A stretch of 64,000 nt of DNA from Marinobacter fonticola (GTDB lineage Bacteria; Pseudomonadota; Gammaproteobacteria; Pseudomonadales; Oleiphilaceae). The translations under genes and the position numbers were made by a program. The notes under the pieces are model-generated. The model saw only the letters and a list, made by a program, of their open reading frames with translations, made no database searches and was not told where the DNA came from. How positions within the stretch are numbered: position 1 is the first letter of the stretch; each line of letters begins with the position of its first letter. This document shows, in pieces, positions 35,162-44,900 of the stretch. The DNA is taken from assembly GCF_008122265.1 (NCBI RefSeq), contig NZ_CP043042.1, positions 4,092,001-4,156,000 of the forward strand, given 5' to 3'.

Positions 35162-35767
35162 ATGTTACTGATGATCGACAACTACGATAGCTTCACCTAC
35201 AACGTGGTCCAGTACCTTGCCGAGCTGGGCGCAGAGGTGAAGGTTTACCGCAACGATGAAATCACCATTGAACAGATCGAAGCGCTCAACCCGGAACGGC
35301 TGGTCGTTTCACCCGGCCCCTGTACGCCCAACGAAGCGGGCATTTCCTTGGCGGCCATTCGCCATTTCGCCGGACGTCTGCCGATTCTCGGCGTCTGCCT
35401 CGGCCACCAGGCGATTGGCCAGGTCTACGGTGGTAACGTCATTCGTGCCGGCCAGGTGATGCACGGCAAGACATCGCCCGTCTTCCACGCCGACAAAGGT
35501 GTTTTTCGCGGCCTCAACAATCCGCTGGAAGCGACCCGCTACCACAGCCTGGTGATCGATAAGGAGCAGCTTCCGGATTGCCTGGAAGTCACCGCCTGGA
35601 CCCGCAACGGCGACGGTTCCGTCGAGGAAATCATGGGGGTGCGCCACAAGACGCTGCCGATCGAAGGCGTCCAGTTCCACCCGGAATCCATCATGACCGA
35701 ACAGGGCCACGAGCTGCTGCGTAACTTCCTGCGCATGCCGTCCTCCGCCCCGGAACAGGCGGCCTGA
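35162..35767 (+). CDS. trpG: anthranilate synthase component II (glutamine amidotransferase)
   Basis: This 201-residue amidotransferase supplies ammonia to TrpE. It begins [14 protein letters not shown] and has the nucleophile cysteine in [10 protein letters not shown] (Cys79) and a catalytic His-Glu in VQFHPESI near residue 170. The start codon sits immediately after the insertion element, 6 bases past AGAGG. Upstream of the element, GCGAGGAACTATG preserves what looks like the original start context. Confidence 0.97.
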   Translation: MLLMIDNYDSFTYNVVQYLAELGAEVKVYRNDEITIEQIEALNPERLVVSPGPCTPNEAGISLAAIRHFAGRLPILGVCLGHQAIGQVYGGNVIRAGQVMHGKTSPVFHADKGVFRGLNNPLEATRYHSLVIDKEQLPDCLEVTAWTRNGDGSVEEIMGVRHKTLPIEGVQFHPESIMTEQGHELLRNFLRMPSSAPEQAA

Positions 35768-35793
35768 GCGTCACGGACTAGAGAGAGATCGCA

Positions 35794-36822
35794 ATGGATA
35801 TCAAAGCTGCACTGAATCGCATCGTCGAGAACCTGGACCTCTCCACCGAGGAGATGAAAGCGGTGATGCGCATCGTCATGAACGGCGAAGCCACCGACGC
35901 CCAGATCGGCGCCCTGCTGATGGGCCTGCGCATGAAGAGCGAGACCATCGACGAAATCACCGGGGCCACCGAGGTCATGCGGGAGTTGGTTACGGGTGTC
36001 ACCATCGAGACCAACAACCTGGTGGATATCGTCGGCACCGGCGGCGACGGCGCCAATTTGTTCAACGTTTCGTCTGCCGCCTCCTTTGTGGTCGCAGCCG
36101 CTGGCGGCGCCGTTGCCAAGCACGGCAACCGGTCGGTCTCATCGAAAAGCGGCAGCGCAGATCTGCTGGAAAAAGCCGGGATCAATCTCAATATGACCCC
36201 GGAACAGGTCGCACGCTGCGTAGAGGAAATCGGCGTCGGCTTTATGTTCGCGCCGTCCCATCACGGCGCCATGAAGTACGCCATCGGCCCGCGCAAAGAG
36301 CTGGGCATGCGCACGCTCTTCAACATCGTCGGCCCCATGACCAACCCGGCCGGCGTCAAGCGTCAGTTGATCGGCGTATTTACCGAGCGCCTGTGCCGTC
36401 CCATGGCGGAAGTCCTGCAGCGACTGGGCAGCGAGCACATCATGGTCGTGCACTCCAAGGATGGCCTGGATGAAATCAGCCTGGCCAACAAGACCCACGT
36501 GGCTGAATTGAAAGACGGCCAGATCACCGAATACGACATCGCGCCGGAAGATTTCGGGATCAAAAGCCAGAGCTTGGTGGGCCTCACAGTGGACAGCTCC
36601 GAAGAGTCCCTGGCCATGGTCCAGGCCGCACTAGGCCGTGGCCACACCGAGAACGTCGACAAGGCCCGCGACCTGATCGCCCTGAATGCTGGCGCGGCCA
36701 TCTATGTGGCCGGTTTGGCGAGCACCGTTGCGGAAGGCGTCGATCTTGCCCAGGACGCCATCGGCAGCGGGCTCGCGATGGGCAAGATGACGGAACTCGC
36801 GGATTTCTCCCACTGCTTCTGA
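35794..36822 (+). CDS. trpD: anthranilate phosphoribosyltransferase
   Basis: This 342-residue enzyme transfers phosphoribose to anthranilate. Motifs are [14 protein letters not shown] near residue 80 (PRPP site), [18 protein letters not shown] near residue 108 and [12 protein letters not shown] near 152. It starts with ATG after AGAGAGA, 26 bases after the trpG stop, and is followed by a palindromic element before trpC. Confidence 0.97.
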   Translation: MDIKAALNRIVENLDLSTEEMKAVMRIVMNGEATDAQIGALLMGLRMKSETIDEITGATEVMRELVTGVTIETNNLVDIVGTGGDGANLFNVSSAASFVVAAAGGAVAKHGNRSVSSKSGSADLLEKAGINLNMTPEQVARCVEEIGVGFMFAPSHHGAMKYAIGPRKELGMRTLFNIVGPMTNPAGVKRQLIGVFTERLCRPMAEVLQRLGSEHIMVVHSKDGLDEISLANKTHVAELKDGQITEYDIAPEDFGIKSQSLVGLTVDSSEESLAMVQAALGRGHTENVDKARDLIALNAGAAIYVAGLASTVAEGVDLAQDAIGSGLAMGKMTELADFSHCF

Positions 36823-36832
36823 CGAGTGGCTA

Positions 36833-36915
36833 ATGTAGCCGACGCTTTAGCTTCGGAGCAGGCTCTGCCTGCCGGGGCCTTTTCAGGCCCACCGAAGCTA
36901 AAGCGTCGGCTACAT
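36833..36915 (+). repeat. palindromic intergenic element between trpD and trpC
   Basis: Two perfect 24-base arms (36833-36856 starting ATGTAGCCGACGC, and 36892-36915) flank a centre that forms two smaller hairpins (GCAGGC/GCCTGC and GGGCC/GGCCC). The whole can fold as a cruciform or three-way junction. It looks like a REP/BIME-type element and would form a strong RNA hairpin between trpD and trpC, possibly reducing trpC expression or protecting upstream mRNA. Confidence 0.85.
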
Positions 36916-36957
36916 TTTATGAACAGCACCTGAACCGAATTTCATAGGATTGCACCG

Positions 36958-37770
36958 ATGACCCGTTCCGGCACCGACCGCACCCCAACCATCCTGCGCC
37001 GCATCGTCGGCCGCAAGTGGGAGGAAATCGACTACCGCCAGCGCCGGCAGCCGTTGGCCGACGTTCGCGCCCGGGCAACGGATACGCCGGCTGCGCGCGG
37101 TTTTGCCAATGCGTTGCGATCACGCATCGAAAAGCAGTCGCCCGCAGTGATCGCCGAAGTAAAGAAAGCCTCACCCAGCAAGGGCGTCCTGCGTGATCCG
37201 TTCGAGCCGGCTGCAATTGCCGAAAGCTACGAAGCCGGCGGCGCGACTTGCCTGTCCGTGCTCACCGACAAAGACTTCTTTCAAGGCCATGAGGACTATC
37301 TGACGGCCGCCCGCAAGGCCTGCAGCCTGCCGGTGATCCGTAAGGACTTTATGGTCGCGCCCTACCAGATCTATGAAAGCAAGATGATCGAGGCGGACTG
37401 CATCCTGCTGATCGCCGCCTGTCTCACCCGCGACCAAATGCAGGAACTGGCCGGCATCGCCGGTGAGATTGGGCTCGACGTGCTGGTGGAAGTCCACAAC
37501 GGCGAAGAAATGGACGATGCCCTCACCCTCGATACGCCACTAATGGGCATCAACAACCGCGATCTACATACCTTTGAAGTATCGCTGGACACCACCTTCG
37601 AACTGCATCGCCGCATTCCGGAGGATCGCCTGACCATCACCGAAAGCGGCATCCTCACCCGCGACGACGTAACGGCGATGAGCGAGCAGGGTATCCATGG
37701 CTTCCTGGTAGGCGAATCGTTCATGCGCGCTCCAGACCCGGGTAAAAAGCTGCAAGAGCTTTTCTTCTAA
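36958..37770 (+). CDS. trpC: indole-3-glycerol-phosphate synthase
   Basis: This 270-residue TIM-barrel enzyme closes the indole ring. Catalytic segments are [13 protein letters not shown] near residue 62, [10 protein letters not shown] near 102, [13 protein letters not shown] near 125, INNRDL near 195, ITESGI near 222 and the phosphate loop GFLVGESFM near 245. It is monofunctional, not fused to TrpF. It is the last trp gene here; the accessory region begins after it. Confidence 0.97.
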   Translation: MTRSGTDRTPTILRRIVGRKWEEIDYRQRRQPLADVRARATDTPAARGFANALRSRIEKQSPAVIAEVKKASPSKGVLRDPFEPAAIAESYEAGGATCLSVLTDKDFFQGHEDYLTAARKACSLPVIRKDFMVAPYQIYESKMIEADCILLIAACLTRDQMQELAGIAGEIGLDVLVEVHNGEEMDDALTLDTPLMGINNRDLHTFEVSLDTTFELHRRIPEDRLTITESGILTRDDVTAMSEQGIHGFLVGESFMRAPDPGKKLQELFF

Positions 37771-38196
37771 AGCGCGTTATCGCGACATCCAAAAAGCCGA
37801 TACCGCAGGTCCAAACGAAGCGGAGGCTGACCTTCACCGAAGTAGGGGCAGGGACGCCCCGATCCGCCATAGCGGGCCAAGGATGGCCCTCTAGGGCGGC
37901 GCAGGCGACGGTCAGCCTCCGCTTCGGGCTCGAGTTCCCTGCCTTACCCTTTCGATGTTCTCGATCCTTTACTTTCCTTCCGTTTCCTTTCGAAGCAGCG
38001 GGCAATATTTCGCCCAGCCAGCAAGATCTGGCTCGACCGGTGCAAGAACTTGCTTGGCCTGCTGAGGGCTTGAGCCGTGGCTTTTGGTTAATCGTCTGTT
38101 TTTGTTTGTTTTTCTTTTTCTGGCACAAGTATTGTTATCTCTTTGACGTCCGCAAGCGAATGGACTCCACTTTTTCTTTCCGTCAAGGAGCAGACT
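37771..38196. other. intergenic region holding an inverted-repeat element
   Basis: No gene was found between trpC and hcp. The first part contains the 111-bp inverted-repeat element described separately; the second (38080-38180) is T-rich and probably holds the hcp promoter. Long T runs lie near 38100-38127. Confidence 0.6.
37816..37926 (+). repeat. 111-bp inverted-repeat element, copy A
   Basis: Perfect 17-base ends CGAAGCGGAGGCTGACC (37816-37832) and its complement (37910-37926) enclose two smaller hairpins (GGGGC/GCCCC and GGGCC/GGCCC). The interior resembles, in inverted orientation, the element downstream of hcp at 38855-38962. Confidence 0.8.
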
Positions 38197-38715
38197 ATGC
38201 CAACCCCATGTTATATCAGCATCGAAGGTAAGACTCAGGGCAACATCACCGCCGGTGCCTTTACCTCCGACTCCGTCGGCAACATCTACGTCGAAGGTCA
38301 CGAAGACGAGATGCTGGTCCAGGAATTCAACCACATCGTCACCGTGCCGACCGATCCCCAGTCCGGTCAGCCCGCCGGCCAGCGCGTGCACAAGCCGTTC
38401 AAGTTCACCGCCGCCCTGAACAAGGCTACCCCGCTGATGTACAACTCCCTGGCCTCCGGCGAAATGCTGCCCAAGGTCGAGCTGAAGTGGTACCGCACCT
38501 CGGTCGAGGGCAAGCAGGAGCACTTCTTCTCTACCATCCTGGAAGACGCCACCATCATTAACATCGACTGTAAGATGCCCCACTGCCAGGACCCGGCCAA
38601 GGCCGAGTTCACCCAGCTGGTGGAAGTGTCTGTCGCCTACCGTAAGGTCACCTGGGAGCACGGCGTGGCCGGTACTTCCGGCTCTGACGACTGGCGTTCG
38701 CCGGTAGAAGCGTAA
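38197..38715 (+). CDS. hcp: type VI secretion tube protein Hcp
   Basis: This 172-residue Hcp-family protein starts PTPCYISIEGKTQGNITAG, with the conserved HKPFKFTAALNKATP and SVAYRKVTWEH segments. Hcp hexamers stack into the tube that carries effectors. ATG 38197 has an AAGGAG site. It is followed by an intrinsic terminator, so it is transcribed apart from vgrG. No sheath, baseplate or ClpV gene is nearby, so this is an auxiliary hcp copy that would use a T6SS encoded elsewhere. Confidence 0.95.
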   Translation: MPTPCYISIEGKTQGNITAGAFTSDSVGNIYVEGHEDEMLVQEFNHIVTVPTDPQSGQPAGQRVHKPFKFTAALNKATPLMYNSLASGEMLPKVELKWYRTSVEGKQEHFFSTILEDATIINIDCKMPHCQDPAKAEFTQLVEVSVAYRKVTWEHGVAGTSGSDDWRSPVEA

Positions 38716-38769
38716 GGCTTCGCGCTTGGTTCATCGATCCTGTGAGGGATTCATGAACTGAGGTTTTGG

Positions 38770-38795
38770 AACGGCCAGCCCTTGCTGGCCGTTTT
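38770..38795 (+). terminator. intrinsic terminator of hcp
   Basis: ACGGCCAGC and GCTGGCCGT form a 9-bp stem with a 4-base loop, followed by four T residues, 55 bases after the hcp stop. Confidence 0.8.
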
Positions 38796-38854
38796 CGGGT
38801 GTGTTGCACAAGTTGCTTAGTCCCGCTGGGCGTTCGCCTATAGAGCTCGAGCCT

Positions 38855-38962
38855 GAAGCGAATGGACACCTGCGCTTGCGCTGCCCTGGATGGCCATCCT
38901 TGGCCAGCCAGGACGACCGGGGCGTCCCTGCCCCTCCTCCAGCGCAGGCCTCCATTCCCTTC
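38855..38962 (+). repeat. inverted-repeat element, copy B
   Basis: Imperfect ends GAAGCGAATGGACACCTGCG (38855-38874) and its near-complement at 38941-38962 enclose a core (38885-38935) similar to the reverse complement of copy A at 37816-37926, sharing GGCCATCCTTGGCC and GGGGCGTCCCTGCCCCT. The two copies flank hcp. Confidence 0.7.
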
Positions 38963-39141
38963 GATCAACCGGGTGCGGGCTGCGTCGCTTTTGCAACACG
39001 CCTGCAGGCGTCAGCGATCACCACTGCACTTGTCCGATATCGCTTACAGCGCTGATTGCAGGTAACCGTTACACTTTGGCGCTTCAGCGGGTCACTTGTG
39101 CCCGCTGCAGGAAGCAGTAATGACTCAAGGAAGAGACCCCC

Positions 39142-41211
39142 ATGCCCCAGCCTACCGGCCTGCAGTTTACGGCCCGCCTTGGTCGCTTGCCCGACGACAC
39201 CTTCGCGGTGGTGGATTTCGAGCTGACCGAGCATCTTTCGCAGCCCTTTGTCCTGAAACTGAATCTGGCCAGTCGCTTTGCCGACCTGGCGGTTGCCGAT
39301 GTGCTGGATCAGGGCGCGGAGCTGGTGATCTGGCAGGACGGCCAGGCGGTGCGGACCGTGCAGGGGGTGGTCAGCGCCTTTAGCCGGGGCGATACCGGTC
39401 ACCGGCGTACACGCTACTGGGTGGCCGTCCAACCCGCCCTGTGGCGGTTAGGATTAATGCACAACAGCCGCATCTTCCAGCAGCAAACCCCGGAGACGAT
39501 TCTGGGCACCTTGCTGGACGAGCGGGGGCTGGTGGATAAACGCTTTAATCTCAAACGGACCCCCACCGAACGGGAATACTGCGTCCAGCACCGGGAGACC
39601 GATCTCGACTTTCTCAACCGGCTCGCTGCCGAGGAAGGCTGGCACTACCGCTTTGATCATGACACGGCGGGTCAGCCGTTGGTGATGGCCGATCATCACC
39701 GGGATGCGCCGGAACTGCCCGAGGTGGGTTACAACGCCATGGCCGGGGGCAGCCACAAGGTTCCCTGTATCTTCACATTCCAGTACACCGAGACCGTCTC
39801 GGTGGCCGGTGTATCGTTGAAGGACTACACCTTCAAGAACCCCGCCTATGCGCTGATGCACCAGGCCCATGCCGCCGATAGCGAAGCGAACCAGCGGACC
39901 GACTACGAACACTACGACTATCCGGGCCGCTTCAAGGCCGATGCGGCGGGGCAGCCGTTTACCGAATCACGGCTTGATAGCCTGAGACGGGACGCCAGTA
40001 TCGGAAAAGGGGAAAGCAATCGCGCTGACTTTACCGCCGGGGCGAAGTTCACGCTGGACGGCCATACCCAACCAACGTTCAACCGGGACTGGCTGATCAC
40101 CGCCGTCAAGCACGAAGGCAAACAACCCCAGGCGCTGGAAGAGGAAGGCGGTAGCGGGGCCACCACTTACAGCAATGACTTCTGGACCGTGCCCGGGGAT
40201 AGAACCTGGCGGCCCCCGATAACGGATAAAGAGAACCCCCGCCCGCGCATGGACGGCCCGCAGATGGCCCTCGTCACCGGCCCCGAGGGCGAAGAGATCC
40301 ACTGCGACGAACATGGCAGAGTCAAAGTCCGATTTCCCTGGGACCGCTACTCACAAAACAACGAACACAGCAGTGCCTGGCTCAGAGTCTCCCAGGGCTG
40401 GGCCGGCGGCAGTTACGGGTTTATGGCCATCCCCAGAATCGACCATGAAGTCATCGTCTCCTTCCTCGATGGCGATCCGGACCAGCCGATCATCACCGGG
40501 CGGACCTACCACGCCACCAATACCCCGCCCTACGCGCTGCCGGAACATAAAACCCGCACGACAATAAAGACCCAGACCCACAAGGGCGAAGGCAGTAACG
40601 AACTGCGCTTCGAGGACGAAGCCGATCAGGAACAGATCTACGTTCACGCCCAAAAAGACCTGGACCTGCTGACCGAGAACGACCGCACTGAGGTCATTCA
40701 CCACAACAGCCACCTCACGGTCGACAACGACCGCTACAGTCACATTAAGGCCAATAATCACAGCACGGTCGATGGGGAGAAGCGGGAGAAGGTCGGCAAG
40801 GACGCCAGTATCAGCGTGGGCGGCACGCTGCACCAAAAGTCCGGCACATCCACCCTCACCGAAGCGGGTAGCGAAGCCCACTACAAGGCCGGGGCCAAGG
40901 TAGTACTGGACGCCGGCGCCGAACTGACCATTGCCGCCGGCGGCAGCTTCCTGAAACTGGATGCCAGCGGCGTGACGTTGTCCGGCCCCACGTTGAAGAT
41001 CAACTCCGGTGGCGCGCCGGGGAGCGGGTCCGGGCAGGATGCAGCCGGCCCGATGTTGCCGCAGGATCTCGAGAAGAATAGCCATCAAGCGATCGAACCG
41101 GCGCAGCTTGCGGAAGTGCCGCTCACACGCCCCCAGGCCAACAACCTCAAATCCGCCGCCCCATTCTGCGAGGAGTGCGTGAAGTGCCGCGAGGGTGTTT
41201 GCGATGTCTGA
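39142..41211 (+). CDS. vgrG: type VI secretion spike protein VgrG
   Basis: This 689-residue VgrG has a gp27-like N-terminal part (residues 1-370), a gp5-like OB domain around VTGPEGEEIHCDEHGRVKV, FPWDRYSQNN, WLRVSQGWAGGSYG and VIVSFLDGDPDQPIITG, then a beta-helical needle of repeated polar strands (about residues 470-620). The C-terminal extension ends in a cysteine cluster (CEECVKCREGVC). The DUF4123 adaptor gene overlaps its end, so this spike is dedicated to the Rhs effector behind it. Confidence 0.95.
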   Translation: MPQPTGLQFTARLGRLPDDTFAVVDFELTEHLSQPFVLKLNLASRFADLAVADVLDQGAELVIWQDGQAVRTVQGVVSAFSRGDTGHRRTRYWVAVQPALWRLGLMHNSRIFQQQTPETILGTLLDERGLVDKRFNLKRTPTEREYCVQHRETDLDFLNRLAAEEGWHYRFDHDTAGQPLVMADHHRDAPELPEVGYNAMAGGSHKVPCIFTFQYTETVSVAGVSLKDYTFKNPAYALMHQAHAADSEANQRTDYEHYDYPGRFKADAAGQPFTESRLDSLRRDASIGKGESNRADFTAGAKFTLDGHTQPTFNRDWLITAVKHEGKQPQALEEEGGSGATTYSNDFWTVPGDRTWRPPITDKENPRPRMDGPQMALVTGPEGEEIHCDEHGRVKVRFPWDRYSQNNEHSSAWLRVSQGWAGGSYGFMAIPRIDHEVIVSFLDGDPDQPIITGRTYHATNTPPYALPEHKTRTTIKTQTHKGEGSNELRFEDEADQEQIYVHAQKDLDLLTENDRTEVIHHNSHLTVDNDRYSHIKANNHSTVDGEKREKVGKDASISVGGTLHQKSGTSTLTEAGSEAHYKAGAKVVLDAGAELTIAAGGSFLKLDASGVTLSGPTLKINSGGAPGSGSGQDAAGPMLPQDLEKNSHQAIEPAQLAEVPLTRPQANNLKSAAPFCEECVKCREGVCDV

Positions 41212-41998
41212 GCAGCCCTCGCTTCGACAACGCCTGGAACAGGCTGCCAGCGAACTGCCGGAAACACCCGACATCTACCTGGTCCTGAGCGGCACCAGCG
41301 ACAGCGAACCGGTCCGCCATTTCTTCGACCGGGATGGCCTGAGCGCCCAGCCCCTCTATCGAGGTACGCCTTACGCCGGCTGGCAGGACGTCATGCCCTA
41401 CCTCGTCGCCGTGTCCCCCGATAGCCGCTTTCTGGATTGGATCGATGAAACATCGTCGACCGACTGGGGCTGGGCCGCACTCTCGATGGCATCCATGGAG
41501 CAGGTATTCACCCATCTGCGCAGCCTGACCCAGATCGCTCTGAGCAATGGGAAAGCCGTTTTCTTCCGCCACTGGGATGCCCGCTTTCTCGGCCCTATTT
41601 ACGATCATCTCGAGAGTGGCCAGCAGGCCCGGTTGATGGGACCGATCGAGAGCTGGATCGCCCCAGATCAAATCCAGCGCCGTAACCCCGGCCCGGTCAT
41701 TGATGCCGAAGAAAAACCGTACCCTTGGTTCACGCTTCCCAAGTCGGTTGAGGATGCGCTGGCGACACTCTGCTGGGATCAGCTGATCGATAGCACGGTA
41801 GCGGCGCTCCACCAACTGGAGCCCTCGCCCATCGCTGCCTACCCGGCGCCGGTCGCGCGGCAGAAAGTCCAGCGTCACCTTCGTCGCCTGGTTGGGCAAA
41901 CACCGGTGACCGAAATCGACACCGCCACCTTCAACACATTGCACCATCGCCTCCAGCAGGACGCTGGGCGCTCAATCCGAGGTAAGGATCACCCATGA
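41204..41998 (+). CDS. DUF4123 T6SS effector chaperone/adaptor
   Basis: This 264-residue protein matches the DUF4123 adaptor family (also called TEC/Tap), with YLVLSGTSDSEPVRHFF, PYLVAVSPDSRFLDW, WGWAALSMASMEQVFTHLRSL and VFFRHWDARFL. Members load a specific effector onto the cognate VgrG tip. ATG 41204 overlaps the vgrG end by 8 bases and its stop overlaps the rhs start (ATGA), so all three are translationally coupled. Confidence 0.9.
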   Translation: MSEQPSLRQRLEQAASELPETPDIYLVLSGTSDSEPVRHFFDRDGLSAQPLYRGTPYAGWQDVMPYLVAVSPDSRFLDWIDETSSTDWGWAALSMASMEQVFTHLRSLTQIALSNGKAVFFRHWDARFLGPIYDHLESGQQARLMGPIESWIAPDQIQRRNPGPVIDAEEKPYPWFTLPKSVEDALATLCWDQLIDSTVAALHQLEPSPIAAYPAPVARQKVQRHLRRLVGQTPVTEIDTATFNTLHHRLQQDAGRSIRGKDHP

Positions 41999-44900
41999 CC
42001 ATGGCGCAAAGGACAGGACACGCCGCGTCCTCATCGGAAGACACCCTCAAGCCGGACATCAACGCCCTGACCCGCGAACTGCGCGAAGCGGTGGTCAAGA
42101 ACTACGACGCCTGGAAAGACGACTGGTTCAAGTCCGTCTTCCTCGGCCACGAGCAGGTGCTAGCCATCAATGGCGCAAACACCAGCGCCGGTTCCGATGA
42201 CGATCAAGTGGTGTCCGCCACCGTCGCGCCCTGTGAGGAGTTGCGCAAACTCAAGATTGCCCACTTCCACGAGAACATCAAGAAGACTCCCATCCCGGTC
42301 ACCCCCTTCGAAGTACAGGAAAACCAGGGCGGCTGGCTGGGCGACGACTGGACAACGGTCACCACCGGCATCACCGACGCTAATGGTCTGGCCGAAGTCA
42401 CCGTCACACCGGGCAAGGAATACCGCGTGATCCTCGTCCCGGATATTTCCAAGGCGGACATGGACGCCCTCTACACCAGCTACGACGGCTTTATCGAAAG
42501 CTGCTGCGGGGTGCTGGAAGACGCCTGGAACAGCGGCGCCAGCCGGCAGTGGGACACCTACTTGGCACTGCCTGCCGACCGCCGCGATGACGCCGTCTAC
42601 GCCAGCGCGGTTAGCGGCCTTGCCGATGGCTTTACCGGCATTCTCGACGACCTCAAGCGCATCTACGACATCATCTGCGGCCTGCTGGATTACGACTTCT
42701 CCGACATGCCTGAAGACATGGCCGCGCAGATGGAGAAGCTCAAGGAAGCCGACGACGCCTACCTGAAAGCCTGCCTGGTGGCGAACGACGAGATCTTCCT
42801 GTTCATCGTCATGTCCACGCTGCGCCAGTACTTTCGCATGCAGTCCCCCACCCAGCTTGCGGACATGGCGGGCGAGTTGCTCGGGCAGGTGCTGTTCGAC
42901 GTGGTGGTGGGCCTGATCATTACCGGCGGCGCCGGACTGGCGGCCAAGTACGGCACCCGTATCGGCACCAAGGCGGTGGCCAAAGCGGTCGGCCGGGCCG
43001 GAGATGACGCTCCTGACAGCGTGGACCTGGGTCCCTTCCTGGTGAAGCTGTCCGATGGCTTCCAGCACTATATGGACGACATCGGCACCAATCACCGTAA
43101 AATCCAGACGGCGGGCGAAAGTAATCTGTCGCCCTCCTCGGCAGCTCGCGCATCCGACATGCAAGCCCAGCACCCGGCCTACAACGCCCTGGGGGCCGAC
43201 GAAAGGGCATTGCCGCTACAGGCCAACCGACACGACAGCGCCGCCTTAAGCGAGAAACCCCGGGAGACCGGCGCACCGGACGAGCCGTCGCCCGCCACCA
43301 CCGATCAGGGCCGCGCCACCCAGGACAATGCGTCGACCGAGACCTGCGGCGACCCGGTCAGCACCGTCACCGGCGAGGAACTCCTGGAGCTGGTGGATGT
43401 CCGCCTGGAAGGCCCGCTGCCGTTCGAGTTCAAACGGATCTACCGCTCCGGTTCCAGTGACCGCCAACTGGACATGGGCTACGGCTGGCGTCACAGCCTG
43501 AATCACAGCCTGTCCTTGACCGAAGACGGGATCACCTGGCACGACCACGAAGGCAAGAATACGCGCCTGCCGTCCCTCGACAGCACCCCGTTCGGCAGCA
43601 ATTCACAGTCCGGCATGGCCGCCTGGCGCGACGGTGAGCAAATCGTTACCTGTGCCGGCGAAAAGCAGCCCCGCTATCATTTCGAGCGGCATGGCGATGA
43701 AGGCCGGCTGATCCGCATCAGCGACCGCCATGGTAACGAACTGCGGCTCGGCTACGACCTGCACGGGCGTCTGCATCGGCTCGTCAACGATGCCAACCGG
43801 GCATTGGCCTTCGAGTATCGGGACGACCGCCTCGTGTCGGTCAGCCTCCTGCATCGCCGGCTGACCGACAACGGACCGGCCTGGGAGCCGCTGCAAACCG
43901 CCCACACCTACGGGTACGACAACGGCGATCTGGTCGAAGCCACCAATGCCGCGGCCGAAACCGAGCGCTACGCATTCGACAACCACCTGCTGGTCCAGCG
44001 CACCCTGGCGAGTGGCTACAGCTTCTACCTGGCCTGGGACGACACCACCCCCAAGGGCCGTTGTGTCCGCCAGTGGGGCGACAGCCCGGAAATCGACACC
44101 CACTTCGCCTGGGACGACGAGAAGCACACCTGCACCATCACCTACGTCGACGGCAGCGAGGAGCATTGGCAGTACGACGACGGCGCCCAACTCCAGACCA
44201 AGATCGATCCGGACGGCGCCCGGCACGTCAACGAATACGACGACCAGGGCCGGCTGACGGCCAGCATCGATCCGCTCGGCGCCAAAACCACCTACGGCTA
44301 CGACGACGCCGGACGCCTGGTCAGCAAGGTCGGCCCCGACGAGAAACCCATCCTCTTCACCTACCGCCAGGGGCGCATTGCCGAGATCCACCGCAGCGGC
44401 CAGGTTTGGGCCTTTGCCTACACGCCCCAAGGCGATCTGGCGAAAGAAACCGACCCCAAGGGCCGCATCACCGACTACAGCTACAACCGCCTGGGCCAAT
44501 TGACGCGGGTCGACCTGCCCGACGGCCGCCGCCATACCTGGCAATGGAATGATCAGGGCCAATTGCTGGAAGAACAGACCCCCACCGGCGCGCTCCAGAA
44601 ATACCGCTACGACGCCTTCGGCCGGCTGCTGGCGAAGAAGGACGCCCGGGGTGCGATCACCCAGTACACCCACGATGCGCTGGGCCGGGTGGTCGAGGAG
44701 AAACTGTCCGGCAACCGCTCCCGCCGCTATGCCTACAACAGCTTCGGCAAGGTCACCCGCTTCGTCGACGAACAGGGCCGGGAAACCCGTTACGAGTACG
44801 ACCGCAACCTGCATCTGCTGACCCGCCGCATCAATCCGGACGGCAGCGAGCTGAGGTACCGCTACGATCACCACCGCTTCCTGCTGACCCGGATCGAGAA

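Larger units (their letters stand above)
38716..39141. other. intergenic region between hcp and vgrG
   Basis: Apart from the hcp terminator and the inverted-repeat copy B, no gene is supported in this 426-base gap. The vgrG promoter must lie in its last part; a GGAAGAGACC ribosome site precedes vgrG. Confidence 0.5.
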
